From NCBI GenBank assembly GCA_020744225.1, contig JAGMWG010000010.1, positions 62,001 through 126,000 on the forward strand: a stretch of 64,000 bases of DNA, read 5' to 3'. The notes under the pieces were generated by a model, which worked only from the letters and a program-made list of their open reading frames with translations, had not been told where the DNA came from and searched no databases. Below, piece by piece: positions 34,840 to 45,801 of the stretch. Made by a program: the position numbers and the translations under genes. Each line of letters opens with the position of its first letter. Within the stretch, counting starts at the first letter, position 1. The DNA is from Paraphoma chrysanthemicola. Its lineage: Eukaryota > Ascomycota > Dothideomycetes > Pleosporales > Phaeosphaeriaceae.

Positions 34840-35361
34840 TTACAAGATCCAAGCACCCAAACCACCCAGCACAGCAAGCACGCCCGCTCCCATCTTCGCC
34901 GCCTCGCCCGTAGACTGGCTCACGGCCGGCGCCGTCGCACTCGCCGCAACAGATCGCGTGGTCGTCGCACTTACAGCCGCAGGGCGAGTCGATGGCTGCG
35001 CAACACCGCTAGGACAATGCCAATGGTCGCCGTGAGGCTCACATGTGGAGGCTGAAACAGCGTGGTCGTGGTCATGATCTTCGTCATCGTCGTCGTGGGA
35101 GTGCGATCCTGAGGCCACGGGCGCTGAGAGGGTGTTGGATGCTGCGAGCGCCGGGGGAACAGTGGGCTGAGGCACGCCGGCGGGACAGTGCCTATGAAAT
35201 GGTCAGATTGCGTTGGTGAAGTAGAAGGCGCAGGAGAGGAATTACCAGTGGTCGTCGTGCGGTTCGCACACGCCGCTCGCAGTTGCGGAGACGGTGTCCC
35301 TGGACTGCGATTGCGCCAGTACAGTCGCGGCCGTCGCGAAGAGAAGGAGTGTGATCTTCAT
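34840..35361 (-). CDS. Small GPI-type surface protein with two CEPHxDHWHCP repeats
   Basis: Two exons, 35246-35361 and 34840-35191, with a 54-base intron, encode 155 residues. A signal peptide starts it (MKITLLLFATAATVLAQ) and a hydrophobic C-terminus ends it (MGAGVLAVLGGLGAWIL) as in GPI-anchored wall proteins. The mature chain holds two near-identical motifs, CEPHDDHWHCPAGV and CEPHGDHWHCPSGV, the first rebuilt across the intron. Between them is a run rich in His and Asp (SHSHDDDDEDHDHDHA); afterwards comes a Ser/Thr/Ala-rich stalk. The Cys/His content suggests binding of zinc, copper or another metal at the cell surface, which is inference. I know of no named function. Confidence 0.8.
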
Positions 35362-36098
35362 ATTTGCTTGTGAATGTGTAGCGACAGTCGAATTGCGGCC
35401 GTGTCGGTATTGCACTGGTGTACTGGAGCACAAATCGCGAAGAAGTGTTTCAGTGTAGACGTAAGTGTAAGAACCACAAGAAACCATTAAACTTTCCATA
35501 CTTATATCCTACGCTAGCACCATACCTGCATATTCTCGTACCCAGGTATGCACGTCCGAGCCCAGGGCCAAGGCTGCGGGATGCCTTGGCGATGGACATC
35601 GAGGTACTCAAGTTGCCGCAAACCTGCTCTTCCAACCCTCCGACTGGCTAAAGGAGTTGGTTAATAGCGCGAGTTGGCTAAGATGTGGTTGGTAGCGTGG
35701 GGAGGTGGCTGTTAGGAGAGAGAAGAATCTGCACATGAGGACTTGGCGGGTGGAGAGGGTGGTGGATTAGGTAAAGTGGTGGAAAGGCAGGTGGCGGAGA
35801 TGAGCGATCTCGTCGAGGAGGAGGCGAAAAGGTTGATAATTGTTTGCTGGATAGTTAGGAAGTGTACCTGTGCGAGAGGAATGGTGTCAATGGATTGCTC
35901 GTGGATGCTGAGGTTGGGCTGGTGAGATGGTGAACGGATTGACGTATAGGAGTCCAGCAGCGGAACCTGACAATCGCGGACGCCTGACATATCAAAAGAG
36001 ATGGGTATATTGTAAATCTAGTTTTGGAAGCAGATATCTCTTTAAAAGAAGTGCGAGGGTGTATCCGCAGCACCATTCTCGACGATAACGCCGACACT
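35362..36098. other. Intergenic stretch
   Basis: About 740 bases with the promoter of the surface protein (-) and the 3' side of the MDR gene (-). Frames here are short and without domains. Confidence 0.4.
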
Positions 36099-37228
36099 TC
36101 AGCCGTGAGTAGGACTTTCGAAATCGCCTACAACAACAACGACTTTCCCGCCCGCATGGCCGCTGACTACCTTCTTATATGCCTGTATCTGGTCAGGAAG
36201 CTTTACTCATGATCTTTCGACCCACTTACATCCATAGTCTTGTCCCACTCGACCAGCGTTCCAACATGAACCTTCAAGACTCCCTTCTCAACCATCTCGG
36301 CCAGCTCTGTCATCGACACCTGAGTCGAAGTAGCAGCGACTTGTACATATGGTCGCGGCGTTCCACCTAGTATCTTGGGCCATAACACGTTCTTTGCCGT
36401 TGTGCCAATCATGCTAAGCATGCTCGAGTATGTGTACTCCCCCAGCTTTGGACCAACGGTCACATATGGCTTGCCTTCTCTCAAGAAACCGGGACAATTG
36501 TTGAAGACTTCTTGTATGCCCACAGCATCGATCAATACATCAAATCTCTCGTCTCCATACTCCCTCACCAGCCTCGGTACCAAGTCCTCAGCTTCACGAT
36601 CAATGACCCGCACTTCACCATTACCCATACCAGCCCCAAGCTCTTTCACCCACCCTACATTACTTCTTGAACAGATGGCCACGACACGTCCACTCGGCCC
36701 TACCTTATCCATACACATCTGCACCACCAAATGTCCAATCCCTCCCGCCGCGCCATTTATGAGCACCGCATCTCCTTTCTTCAACTTCGCAGCTTTGATC
36801 AATTCCAGCGCCGTGGATCCCGCGACTCCAAGACCCGCTGCTTCGCTCATGGTGATATTTGCTGGCTTTTTCACCACACAAGCTCGCTCCACTACGATGT
36901 ACTCTGCCAACGCACCAGATGTACTTCTAATATGCTGACCGACGAGGATCGAACCAAAGACCTCGTCCCCGACTTTGATCTCCGCAACGTCGGACCCAGC
37001 GTCTTGCACGACGCCTGAGAAATCGAGTTCTGGGATGGCCGGGCTGGAGCGGAAAAGAAAGGGTAAGAGGTGAAGCAAGATGCTGGCGCCGGGATTCAGG
37101 GCGCAGTGCGTGGTGCGGATGAGGAGCTGGGTTGGAGATGACATGCTTGGCTTAGGGAGCGTGGTGGGTTGGAGGACGGTAGAGGGAGAGCCGCGGGCGG
37201 TGTGGATGTAGGCGCGCATTGTTGACAT
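36099..37228 (-). CDS. Zinc-independent MDR oxidoreductase (quinone oxidoreductase-like)
   Basis: Two exons, 36230-37228 and 36099-36182, with a 47-base intron, encode 360 residues. The unspliced frame stops shortly after the donor, but splicing restores the usual MDR ending: EWDKTMDAYKKVVSGHAGGK. The fold is a medium-chain dehydrogenase: N-terminal catalytic part with HCALNPGA and PELDFSGVV, and an NADPH-binding part with LINGAAGGIGHLVVQM. The Cys ligands of a structural zinc are absent, so it belongs near zeta-crystallin or the reticulon-4-interacting type. It reduces enones or quinones in relatives; the substrate here is unknown. It is divergent from the acyl-CoA dehydrogenase gene. Confidence 0.85.
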
Positions 37229-38053
37229 TTTGAGAGCGAGATTGAGTAAGTGGGTTAAAGATGTGAGATGGGCTTGTTGGAGAAAAAAGGACGGATTGAA
37301 GTGGTATCGTTGTTTAGGATGAGGTTTGAGTGGGATGCAATATATTTTGCGCAGTAGCTTTTAAAGATCGAACTTCATAAGAATGATAGAAGCACCAGAA
37401 TAAGTTGGAATGGCAGAGCTGTCAAGGACACTTTGCGTGTTAAGGACACCTTCTTGATGAAGACATGATAGTGCGCGTGGTGTGGTTCCACGAGGCTCGA
37501 ATACGAGGGCTGAAACCGAGGGCCAAGATGGTGCTGTTAGGCAGCACTTTGACGGTCGAATGATGTTTGTTTCGCTGGATTAAGAGACGTGTCTGCACTA
37601 CTGTGAATGATCCATTGGTCGCACAATGAGGCACCGTTAAATGTCCAGATCGAGCCATGAAGAATTGCTCGTAAGATGAGCTGCATCATGTGCTGCCAGT
37701 CAAGGATAAGGCCTCCACTCGGCTTGTAGCGCGTTAAAATGCTAGAAAGTTGTGAACAATAATTTTGTCGCCATCTTCCTTACTGCCTTAGAGACAGAAT
37801 GATTACGAGTCAATATCCTATATCAAGCGCTCGGTGATTTGTCCACACTCTCGCGGACCGACTTGGTAGTCATCTTCGGCTATATCTGCCTTTTTTTAGT
37901 TGCTGCGGGGATGAGCCGAGGCAGATGCATCTCCAATTGCCACGCTCTCCAGATACCGAAAAGGAGCAACATCTTAAACATCTTTTGATTTTTGAGAAGA
38001 GGGCGCATCTATAGGAAAATAGGTCTGCGAATCGACATTGATCCGCTTTCAAT
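37229..38053. other. Divergent promoter region
   Basis: 825 bases between the MDR gene (-) and the acyl-CoA dehydrogenase gene (+). It holds both promoters; no gene is seen. Confidence 0.45.
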
Positions 38054-40069
38054 ATGGCCCAAAGACCACTTGAAGCATCTTCCTCCACATCCGGCTTCTT
38101 CCAAGCTCTTCCGGTCCTACCACCTCAATATACATCAAGGGATGCGCTTACGGGACAAGGAAAAGCTCAACACGACAGCAATGGAGGTTCAGACGACAGA
38201 GTCGTAGACCGAGTGTTGAGCTTGTACATTCCATCCGACGCTACTGAGGTATCGAAGCACGCGCACCGCATTGCTCGCGTGTCTCTTGACCCAGCAGTGC
38301 TTGTGCACGCCACAGATGCCGAGACAAACCATCCAGTCCTACGGCCACTCACCACATTTGGCGAAGAAAACAAGAACGACCCGCTGTGGACCACTACCGG
38401 ATGGCAACGTTTGAAAGAGATTGGATATGCCGAAGGCGTGGTCGCCGTTGCGTACGACAAGTCGAAAACCACGTACAATCGACGAATACACGAGTTTATT
38501 TTGGGTCATTTGTGGAGTTCGACTGGAACCATGACCGGATGTCCAATGAGCATGACGGACGGTGCAGCCACGCTCTTGGGCCGGCACCTGGGAGCTCCAG
38601 AAGGAGACCAACCTGGTCGTGACACAGTCTTCCAAGAGGCTTATAAGAGACTAACATCTCGAGATCCAAAGCTAGCATGGACGAGCGGGCAGTGGATGAC
38701 GGAGCGTACAGGTGGTAGTGATGTCTCTGGCACCGAGACCGTTGCAACCCGCATGTCGTCTGAGGACATTGAAGCAGAGTCCAAAGCTGGGCGAGGTCTT
38801 GATGCTGTGGGTACGCCGCTGGGTCCATGGAAGATTAGTGGCTTTAAGTGGTTCAGCAGTGCTACAGATTCTGAGATGGCGGTCTTGCTCGCGAAGACGT
38901 CGAAAGGCGGACTCTCTGCGTTCTACATACCCGTGCGGAGACGAGTTGGGGCTAACACACCCACGGTAAACATCATCAACGAGGAAGCACCGCCTCAGAC
39001 GGAGCTGAATGGAGTTCGCACCCAGAGATTGAAGAATAAGCTTGGCACTAAGTCCTTGCCCACGGCGGAGCTTGAGCTGAAGGGCACACGCGGTTACCTC
39101 ATAGGCGAGGAGGGACAAGGAGTCAAGGAAATATCCGCCATTCTCAACATCACCCGATTGTCAACAGGAGCCGGCAGCGCTGCCAACTGGGGACGTGGCC
39201 TTGCCATTGCACGCGCGTACAGCAAGGTCCGAAAAGTCCGTGGTGGCCTTCTCCAAGATAACCCCGTACATCTGCGCTGGATGGCAGACGAGACTGTCAA
39301 GTACTGGGCTGCTGCGCACTTTGCATTTCTTGGTGTCGCTCTTCAAGGCTCACTAGAGCAAGACTGGAACAAAATGACGGCAAACACGAAAGCCGCAAAA
39401 CTCATACCGCAGGACAAGGCACAGGTCGCTGCACTCTTGCGCCTCGTCCTACCTGTAATGAAAGCGCAAGTCAGCGTTGCATCCGTTCATGGACTCCGAC
39501 AGTGCATGGAGTGTCTTGGTGGGGTTGGGTACTGCGAGAACAACGGGGACGGCGGCCTCATGAACATTGCGAAGATATATCGCGACAACCTGGTCAACCC
39601 GATCTGGGAAGGTACAGTTAGTGTCATGGCTGAGGATGTGGTGCGCGTGTTGCTGGACAAAAGACTCGGCAACGGCGATGTTTTGAACAATGTGTTTGCC
39701 GCGTGGGTAAGGCGTGTTCTTGCTGCTTGCTCGTCGACGTTCAAAGCAGAAGTCGCCATCCTCGAAGCACGGCTAAAAGCCCTATCGAGTATCGTGAGTG
39801 GAGCGACAAAGGACGAATTGCTGTATCGAGGAAGAGAGCTCTTGGATCACATTGAAGTGATTGTGAGTGGTGCGGCGCTATTGTACGACGCGACGGTCAA
39901 TCCCGACTCAATCGCACACGAGATCGCTGTTCGCTGGGTACAGTCCAAATCGCTCACAGCGCAAACAGTACCTGAAAGCCGACGAGATTGGAAGAGTACA
40001 GTGAGGGTGGACAAAGAGATCTTTCTTGGATCGTCTGAAGTTGAATCGCAGAAAGCCTCTAAGCTGTAG
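38054..40069 (+). CDS. AidB-like acyl-CoA dehydrogenase
   Basis: Intronless gene of 671 residues. It matches the long AidB-like branch of FAD acyl-CoA dehydrogenases: SGQWMTERTGGSDVSGTET in the FAD-binding sheet, WKISGFKWFSSATDSEMAVL, ITRLSTGAGSAANWGRGLAI, and ECLGGVGYCENNG followed by RDNLVNPIWEGTVSVMAEDV near residue 515-530. Bacterial AidB protects DNA from alkylation and binds DNA, while many fungal relatives are annotated as acyl-CoA dehydrogenases of unknown substrate. No peroxisomal PTS1 (ends SKL: ...QKASKL) should be overlooked: the last three residues are SKL's equivalent K-L preceded by S, a good PTS1, so peroxisomal import is likely. This is inference from the C-terminus. Confidence 0.85.
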   Translation: MAQRPLEASSSTSGFFQALPVLPPQYTSRDALTGQGKAQHDSNGGSDDRVVDRVLSLYIPSDATEVSKHAHRIARVSLDPAVLVHATDAETNHPVLRPLTTFGEENKNDPLWTTTGWQRLKEIGYAEGVVAVAYDKSKTTYNRRIHEFILGHLWSSTGTMTGCPMSMTDGAATLLGRHLGAPEGDQPGRDTVFQEAYKRLTSRDPKLAWTSGQWMTERTGGSDVSGTETVATRMSSEDIEAESKAGRGLDAVGTPLGPWKISGFKWFSSATDSEMAVLLAKTSKGGLSAFYIPVRRRVGANTPTVNIINEEAPPQTELNGVRTQRLKNKLGTKSLPTAELELKGTRGYLIGEEGQGVKEISAILNITRLSTGAGSAANWGRGLAIARAYSKVRKVRGGLLQDNPVHLRWMADETVKYWAAAHFAFLGVALQGSLEQDWNKMTANTKAAKLIPQDKAQVAALLRLVLPVMKAQVSVASVHGLRQCMECLGGVGYCENNGDGGLMNIAKIYRDNLVNPIWEGTVSVMAEDVVRVLLDKRLGNGDVLNNVFAAWVRRVLAACSSTFKAEVAILEARLKALSSIVSGATKDELLYRGRELLDHIEVIVSGAALLYDATVNPDSIAHEIAVRWVQSKSLTAQTVPESRRDWKSTVRVDKEIFLGSSEVESQKASKL

Positions 40070-41068
40070 TTTGCAACACTGTATTCTGTCATCCAGTAAT
40101 TTCGGCTGAAGGAAATGTTGTGCATCACTGCCATAAATAAAACCCATGCTCCCCGTTGAATTGAAGAGAGAATAGCCAATCCTGGCGAGGTGAGGTGTCG
40201 ATAAGCTTATATTGGTGGGTCGTGATCGCTGGCAGCTCGCGTCCCCGCATTCTCCGATGCTTGCTCCGAGTGCCACAGCCTGCATCATGGGTCTCCGCGC
40301 ATGGTCCGCAGAATGGCGGTTTGCTCAACTGTGACCATTATGACTCTTGTGCTTGATTGTTGTCTGGAGAACAATGATTCTAGGCCGAAGGCGCAAAGAT
40401 CTAAGCTGGATCGAGGTGACTTTTCATGAGCGCGTGGTTTGCTGCGACTACCCGGACATAGCGATTTTCGTTGTCCAAGACGCAGCAATATCTAGCTGAG
40501 TGATGCGCTGGAGCTTACCGTCAATAGCATAAGACCCGCTGTACCATGCAAGTGTGCATGCATGTCGAGCCACCACGCACCCATGCATGTGGTAATACTA
40601 CATGTTGATCATCGCGAAAAGCTGTCTGCAAACTCAGCACGGTGACTATTTGCCGAGACTTGTCAGACCTTGCTTGACATTGCTTCGACGAAAGGAAAGA
40701 CCAGGCGGCCAATCGGCAAGCCAGCTGGCCCAGAAGCGTCGCTGAGACCAATTAGATGGTGACACTTCAAGCTTGCACGAGCCATCTAGATTGCTGAACC
40801 TCTGGGTACATTTCCCATAAAGCAGTCGGAATTGTTGGTGCATGATGCTGATCCCGTCCGAGGTGATGTGTGTCACTGCATGAGTCCGATTGCTGCACGC
40901 ATTCTCCGAAAGCTCGCCAAGACTGTGACAACAATGCTGATCCATGGTCCACTGGCGGAGAATAGAGCTGGAGCATGGGGGTTGAGCGCGATGTGTATAA
41001 GATACCAGCATGGCCCCCTCCAAAACCTGGGTACGCTCTTCTAGTTCCAACGACTGACACCTTTCGAA
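40070..41068. other. Intergenic stretch
   Basis: 1.0 kb between the acyl-CoA dehydrogenase and the MFS gene, both +. It holds the MFS promoter. No gene or RNA is seen. Confidence 0.45.
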
Positions 41069-42775
41069 ATGGCGACGCATCAGAATGTTGAACTCATCCC
41101 GGGGACGGAAATTATGAGCGAAGATGGGACTGCAAAGAAGACTTTAGTTCCTCGGCCTTCTTCTGACCCTCAAGATCCACTGAACTGGTCGAAGCCTTGG
41201 AAGCGTGAGTTGCTCTTCTTCCCTTTTCGATGAGATGTTGACCGATTTTCACAGTCATGGTTATGACAAGCCAATGGCTCTTCACATGGATATCTGTTAC
41301 TGGCGCGTTGTCCATTGCGCCCATGTTTCCTCTACTCGGAAAGGAGTTTCATCTCAACAACAACCAGCTCTCATTGTTGACGGGTATCACCGTCATCACA
41401 CTCGGCTTCGCCAACTTCTTCATTGTGCCGCTGAGCAACATCTTTGGACGTCGCGCTATTAGCTTGGTCTTCTCGGTGTTGATTATGTTAACTTGTATCT
41501 GGCAAGCGCTGGCGACTTCGCACCGTAGCCTTCTTGCTGCGCGTGCAGTGAACGGCCTCGTGTGCGCAACAAGCGAAACTATTCCGGTACAGATGATTGC
41601 GGATGTGTTCTTCTTGCATGAGCGCGGATTGTGGACTGGCGTATACTTGTCAGTAGTTCGCGCGTGCTTTATATTGATGTTGGCTGACTCTTTTCAGTAC
41701 TGGGTACTTCCTCGGGGCATTCCTTGGCCCGGTGATGGCTGGCAGCATCGGTGCTCATCATGGGTGGAAGTCTTTCTTCTGGCTTGAGACTGCGCTGTCA
41801 GCATTCTCCATCGTCTTGATCGCACTCACTTTCCCTGAGACAAAATACCATCGCAACAACGCAGCCACAAAGACCATTTCACCTTTGCAGACGGTGCAAA
41901 GAAATGACAGCGAGACTGAGGCGCAGCTGGAAAAGCAAGCAACTCATGCCGCAGCCCAGGATTCAGAAAGCAGCTCGCTTGAAACTCCTTCGATCGTTAA
42001 AGGTCGTCCATCCCGAGCGCAGTTTAAGCCCTTCCAGAAGCCAGACCCGCGCTGGAAAGTGTTCGTCGTACGCGATACATGGACTCCAATCAAGGTCTTC
42101 TTCAATCCCATCATCTTGTGGGCGGGACTTATGCTCGCCGGACCTGCTGATCTCGTCCTCTTCTTCAACATCACCGAGTCGCCAATTCTTGCAGCGCCAC
42201 CATACCTTTTCAAACCCGATCAAGTCGGTTACACCAACTTCGCCTTTGCTGTTGGTGCACTCATTGGCCTTGCGACTGCGGGTCCATACTCCGATTGGGT
42301 CGCTGCTCGTGCGACGCGCAAGAATGGCGGTGTTCGTGAAGCCGAAATGCGCCTGCCTGCGTTGTGGTTTTACATGGTCATTACCATGCTATCACTCATC
42401 CTCGGCGGTCTTGCGTATCAGCGACAGTGGGCATGGGGCCATATCATCGTGTGGGGATATGGCTTCGCGGGCTTGTCAGTGACCACAGTCCCAACGATAT
42501 GCATCGCGTATGCGATTGATTGTTACAAGCCCATATCTGGAGAGATCATGGTGGTGGCAACAGTCTGCAAGAACTTCATTGCATTTTCGTACAGCTACTG
42601 GATCTTTGATCTAGCACATGCTAGCAAAGATGGATGGATCACGCCGGCGATGGTCATTTTTGCGTGCACGGTAGGACCGGCATTGTTTGCTTTTCCGTTG
42701 TACTACGGCCTCGGAAAGAGGATCAGGAGGTGGACCAAGACTTCAGATGTACATCGCATGGAGGAGATTATTTGA
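41069..42775 (+). CDS. MFS transporter
   Basis: Three exons, 41069-41204, 41255-41648 and 41698-42775, with 50- and 49-base introns, give 535 residues. The cytosolic N-terminus ends in DPQDPLNWSKPWK, the DPxNW motif of fungal DHA1-type drug:H+ antiporters and HOL1-like proteins. Twelve membrane segments fit, with VPLSNIFGRRAISLV as the loop 2-3 motif and GPVMAGSIGAHHGWKSFFW as motif C, the latter formed across intron 2. A ~90-residue charged loop lies between helices 6 and 7 (SSLETPSIVKGRPS). It probably exports or imports a small organic molecule. Two SDR genes and a VOC gene follow on the same strand. Confidence 0.88.
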
Positions 42776-43062
42776 TGGCGCGTATCAGGTGTTGACGGGA
42801 CGCGATAGAAGCGAGATGTTAAGTAATGTGAAGAACGTGGTGATGGTGCAATGATAATCAACGGTCGGGTTTCAAGCATACTGGTCTCAGAATGTGACCG
42901 CTCTTGAGTTCTGCAATGCACGACGCGCAAAGGATATTGAAGCGCCACTCCCAGATTCGGCGTTCGGTGAAGATTCGGACCGAATCATTGCGTCATCGAT
43001 GGGCCCTCCCACTTTCACAAACCGTTGCACAACGGTATAGTCATCAAACCACTGCACCAATC

Positions 43063-43954
43063 ATGTCAATATCAGGTCTCCAAAACAAAGTTGTAGTCGT
43101 AACGGGATGCAGCAGCGGCATTGGCCTTGCGACCGCGCGACTGTTTCTCGAGCGACAGGCTCTCGTCTTCGGCATCGACGTGGGCGCGATACCACAAAAA
43201 CTCGCTGACGAGCATCAAACATTCACGTTCCATCAAACCAATCTCACAGCTACCAAAGCTGTGGACGAGGCGATTTCACGGTGCCATCAGCAGTACGGAA
43301 GGATAGATGTGCTTGTCAATTGCGCTGGTGTGAGCGATGGATGGAGTAGCGCAGACTCGATTCACGAAGACGAGTGGGAGCGCGTCATGGCTATCAATCT
43401 CACAGCCCCGATCCGGTTGATGAAAGCTGTGCTGCCGTTCATGAAGGATCAGAAAAGCGGATCGATTGTTAATGTTGCGAGCAAGGCTGGTGTTTCTGGT
43501 GCATCGGCGGGTATTGCATACACAGCGAGCAAGCATGGTCTTGTAAGCCTAATCAATGTGTGTTCCCACGCATCAACAAAGTGACTGACTTCCAAATAGG
43601 TCGGCGCTACCAAGAATGTCGCATGGCGCTTTCATCAGGAAGGAATCAGGTGCAATGCCGTTCTCCCTGGAGGTGTGGCCACAAACATTGCAAACTCGGT
43701 AGAAATGAATCATTTCGATTCTGCGGGCTTCAATACTTTCTTGTAAGTTGTTTTCACACGTGATGCTCTCCCGACAGCTGATCTGTGACAGTCCCACTGT
43801 TCAACTTCATGTCTCCAAAGACAGTGAAGGCACTCCGGTTCCAGTCATTGGTGTAGACGATGTTGCGCGTGGCATAGCATTCTTGGCATCAGACGAGGCA
43901 AAGATGATCAATGGTGCTTTGATTCCAATCGATAATGCGTGGTCGACCATATAG
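43063..43954 (+). CDS. Short-chain dehydrogenase/reductase
   Basis: Three exons, 43063-43557, 43600-43742 and 43792-43954, with introns of 42 and 49 bases, encode 266 residues. SDR parts are in order: VVVVTGCSSGIGLATARLF for the cofactor, VNCAGVSDG, the catalytic Ser in IVNVASKAG, YTASKHG, and a C-terminal IAFLASDEAKMINGALIPID. Splicing is needed to reach the last two blocks. The frame is also open upstream to an ATG at 42916, adding 49 residues rich in Arg and His that could be a mitochondrial presequence; the conserved start is 43063. It likely oxidises or reduces a hydroxy or keto substrate handled by the neighbouring transporter. Confidence 0.87.
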
Positions 43955-44307
43955 CGACTAATAAATGGAAATGGGTATTTCATCACTTTACTAGTACATC
44001 TCCATCGTGGTAGAAGTTGGCAGAGTTGAGCAATGCGGATGTCCTAGTTGTTCTCAATGGCGAGATGCGCAAATCGAAATTCCAATCAATCCCACAGCGA
44101 GTAGATGGGTTCCAGCTTCCATGTGATGATTTGCTCGAGCGAAGTTTGTAGGCGGTTGAATTTTGCCCCGTCACGGAGGCTTAGGGAGAGCGACGTCGGC
44201 AACATTTTCCGTCATAATTCGTTAACCCCACCTCCACGACAGATGGCGTCAGAACAGCCCCTCCATCCACAACTCCCATCACGACGTCCTTCTACCAAGC
44301 CGCCAAC
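43955..44307. other. Short intergenic region
   Basis: 353 bases between the SDR and the VOC gene, both +. It should hold the VOC promoter; nothing else is seen. Confidence 0.45.
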
Positions 44308-44724
44308 ATGATCACCGGCCTACATCACATCAATCTTGTCGTGCCGTCAGGTACCCTCAACCTGGCGCGCGAGTTCTACAGCGACACGCTCGGGCTCACA
44401 TCGAGACCAGTCCCTCAGCTCCAGCGCGACACGCTCGCGTGGTTTGACATTGGTTCATCCGGGCAGCAAGTGCATGTCGCATTCGGCAAGCCCGAAGACT
44501 TCAAGCACGCATCATCTCAACATCCATGTTTCAAGGTGGCCGGAACCGAGGAGCTCCTTGCGCTGAGACAGAAGATTTGGGAGCACTTTGAGCGGGGCGG
44601 AGAATCGGCTCCTCAGGCAGCAGACAAGCCAGGGGAGAAGAATAGTGGCGCTGAGGGTGTCGAATACCCAACGAGATTCTTCGCGAGAGACTATGCTGGC
44701 AATCGACTGGAGTTTACTGTTTGA
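44308..44724 (+). CDS. VOC-superfamily (glyoxalase-like) protein
   Basis: Intronless gene of 138 residues. A single vicinal-oxygen-chelate domain: ITGLHHINLVVPSGTLNLAR at the start with a metal-ligand His, FYSDTLGLTSRPV, FDIGSSGQQVHVAF, and a C-terminal FARDYAGNRLEFTV with the second ligand Glu. Relatives include glyoxalase I, fosfomycin-resistance proteins and ring-cleaving dioxygenases; this short form is usually annotated only as glyoxalase-like. No signal peptide. It probably dimerises to complete two metal sites. Confidence 0.82.
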   Translation: MITGLHHINLVVPSGTLNLAREFYSDTLGLTSRPVPQLQRDTLAWFDIGSSGQQVHVAFGKPEDFKHASSQHPCFKVAGTEELLALRQKIWEHFERGGESAPQAADKPGEKNSGAEGVEYPTRFFARDYAGNRLEFTV

Positions 44725-45801
44725 AGAAACGAGGGGAATAGTAGTGATCGACTTCTGTAATTGGATAGGGTTGCAGAGTGTATAGCCGCTGACCGAGTAG
44801 TCATCGATGATTGGCGCACTGCTTTGTACATCTGGAGAGCCAGCGGGCAAGACAGGCTGATCCGAAATAATGCGAAGGAGTGAAATTCTTTCTGAAACAG
44901 AACCCGTTAGCACGGTTGTAACTTAAATCCTCACTTTTCAAATACTTCGATGGGGCACGCTTGCAAGGTCTAGCCGATATTGATGTCCTTCCACCTGCTT
45001 GATGATACTGATACAATCGTCATCGAGTATCTTGATTCAATTTGGGCAGATGTATTCAGTCTTGTTGAAGATTCAGGTGGCCGGACGTCTCCATCTATTG
45101 TCTCGCAGCATGAGTAGGTCTTGGTCCTGGGCGACCATTATATGCTGCCGGTGTCGGGCCGACCTGGCCGAGTAGCTTGGCGTTGACATATCATGAATGA
45201 AGGCAAGAGAATGCACAGAGAGTGGACTGGATGCATGCTGCAATTGTTTCGATGTGAACTTGAGCCTCCAAAGACATTCTTGAAGACGGTCGCCTGGATC
45301 CCTGCACTCATGGCGGGAACGCCTGGATGCGGCAGTTCGAGGTTGAAATAGCTGCCTTACCTCTGTCGAGCCAGTCCATTATGTTGAACAGGCCGCATCT
45401 CTTCAGACCTTGCCAGCACTTTCCCGTTCCCACCGGCTGACTACATTTCGCCGAGGTCAAAGTCGAAGTGAGGGTGATGTACAAGTCGAACCGGGAAGTC
45501 CGAAGGTCCGAATCCCGGGTACGCAGGTTCATAATATCAAGGCCGTTCAATGCGTATCAGAAAGCTTGCCTTTTCCCCGCATGTGGTACGCCAACTAGTA
45601 CCAGTGGAGGTATCTCCGCAAAGCAATACCATGGTCGCTGCTGCAGGATCACACTACATTCCGGACGATGGCGGATATTGAAAGAGCCACCTAGCCGGCA
45701 TGTCGTTAACGTCTCATGTTCTACATAAATGCGATGACGGCCGCGGAAAAGAAGACATCCAGTTCTCGCCTACATTCTTCCTAGACACGTCTTCGATTAC
45801 A
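44725..45801. other. Intergenic stretch
   Basis: About 1.08 kb upstream of the next SDR gene. A tRNA-like gtccgaatccc near 45506 lacks an A box. No gene is seen. Confidence 0.4.

Noticed and set aside
40646..41080. 144-codon minus-strand frame before the MFS gene
   Set aside because: Composition is not protein-like and it overlaps the MFS promoter and first codons.
45500..45520. tRNA-like gtccgaatccc
   Set aside because: No cloverleaf can be drawn and no A box is present at the right distance.
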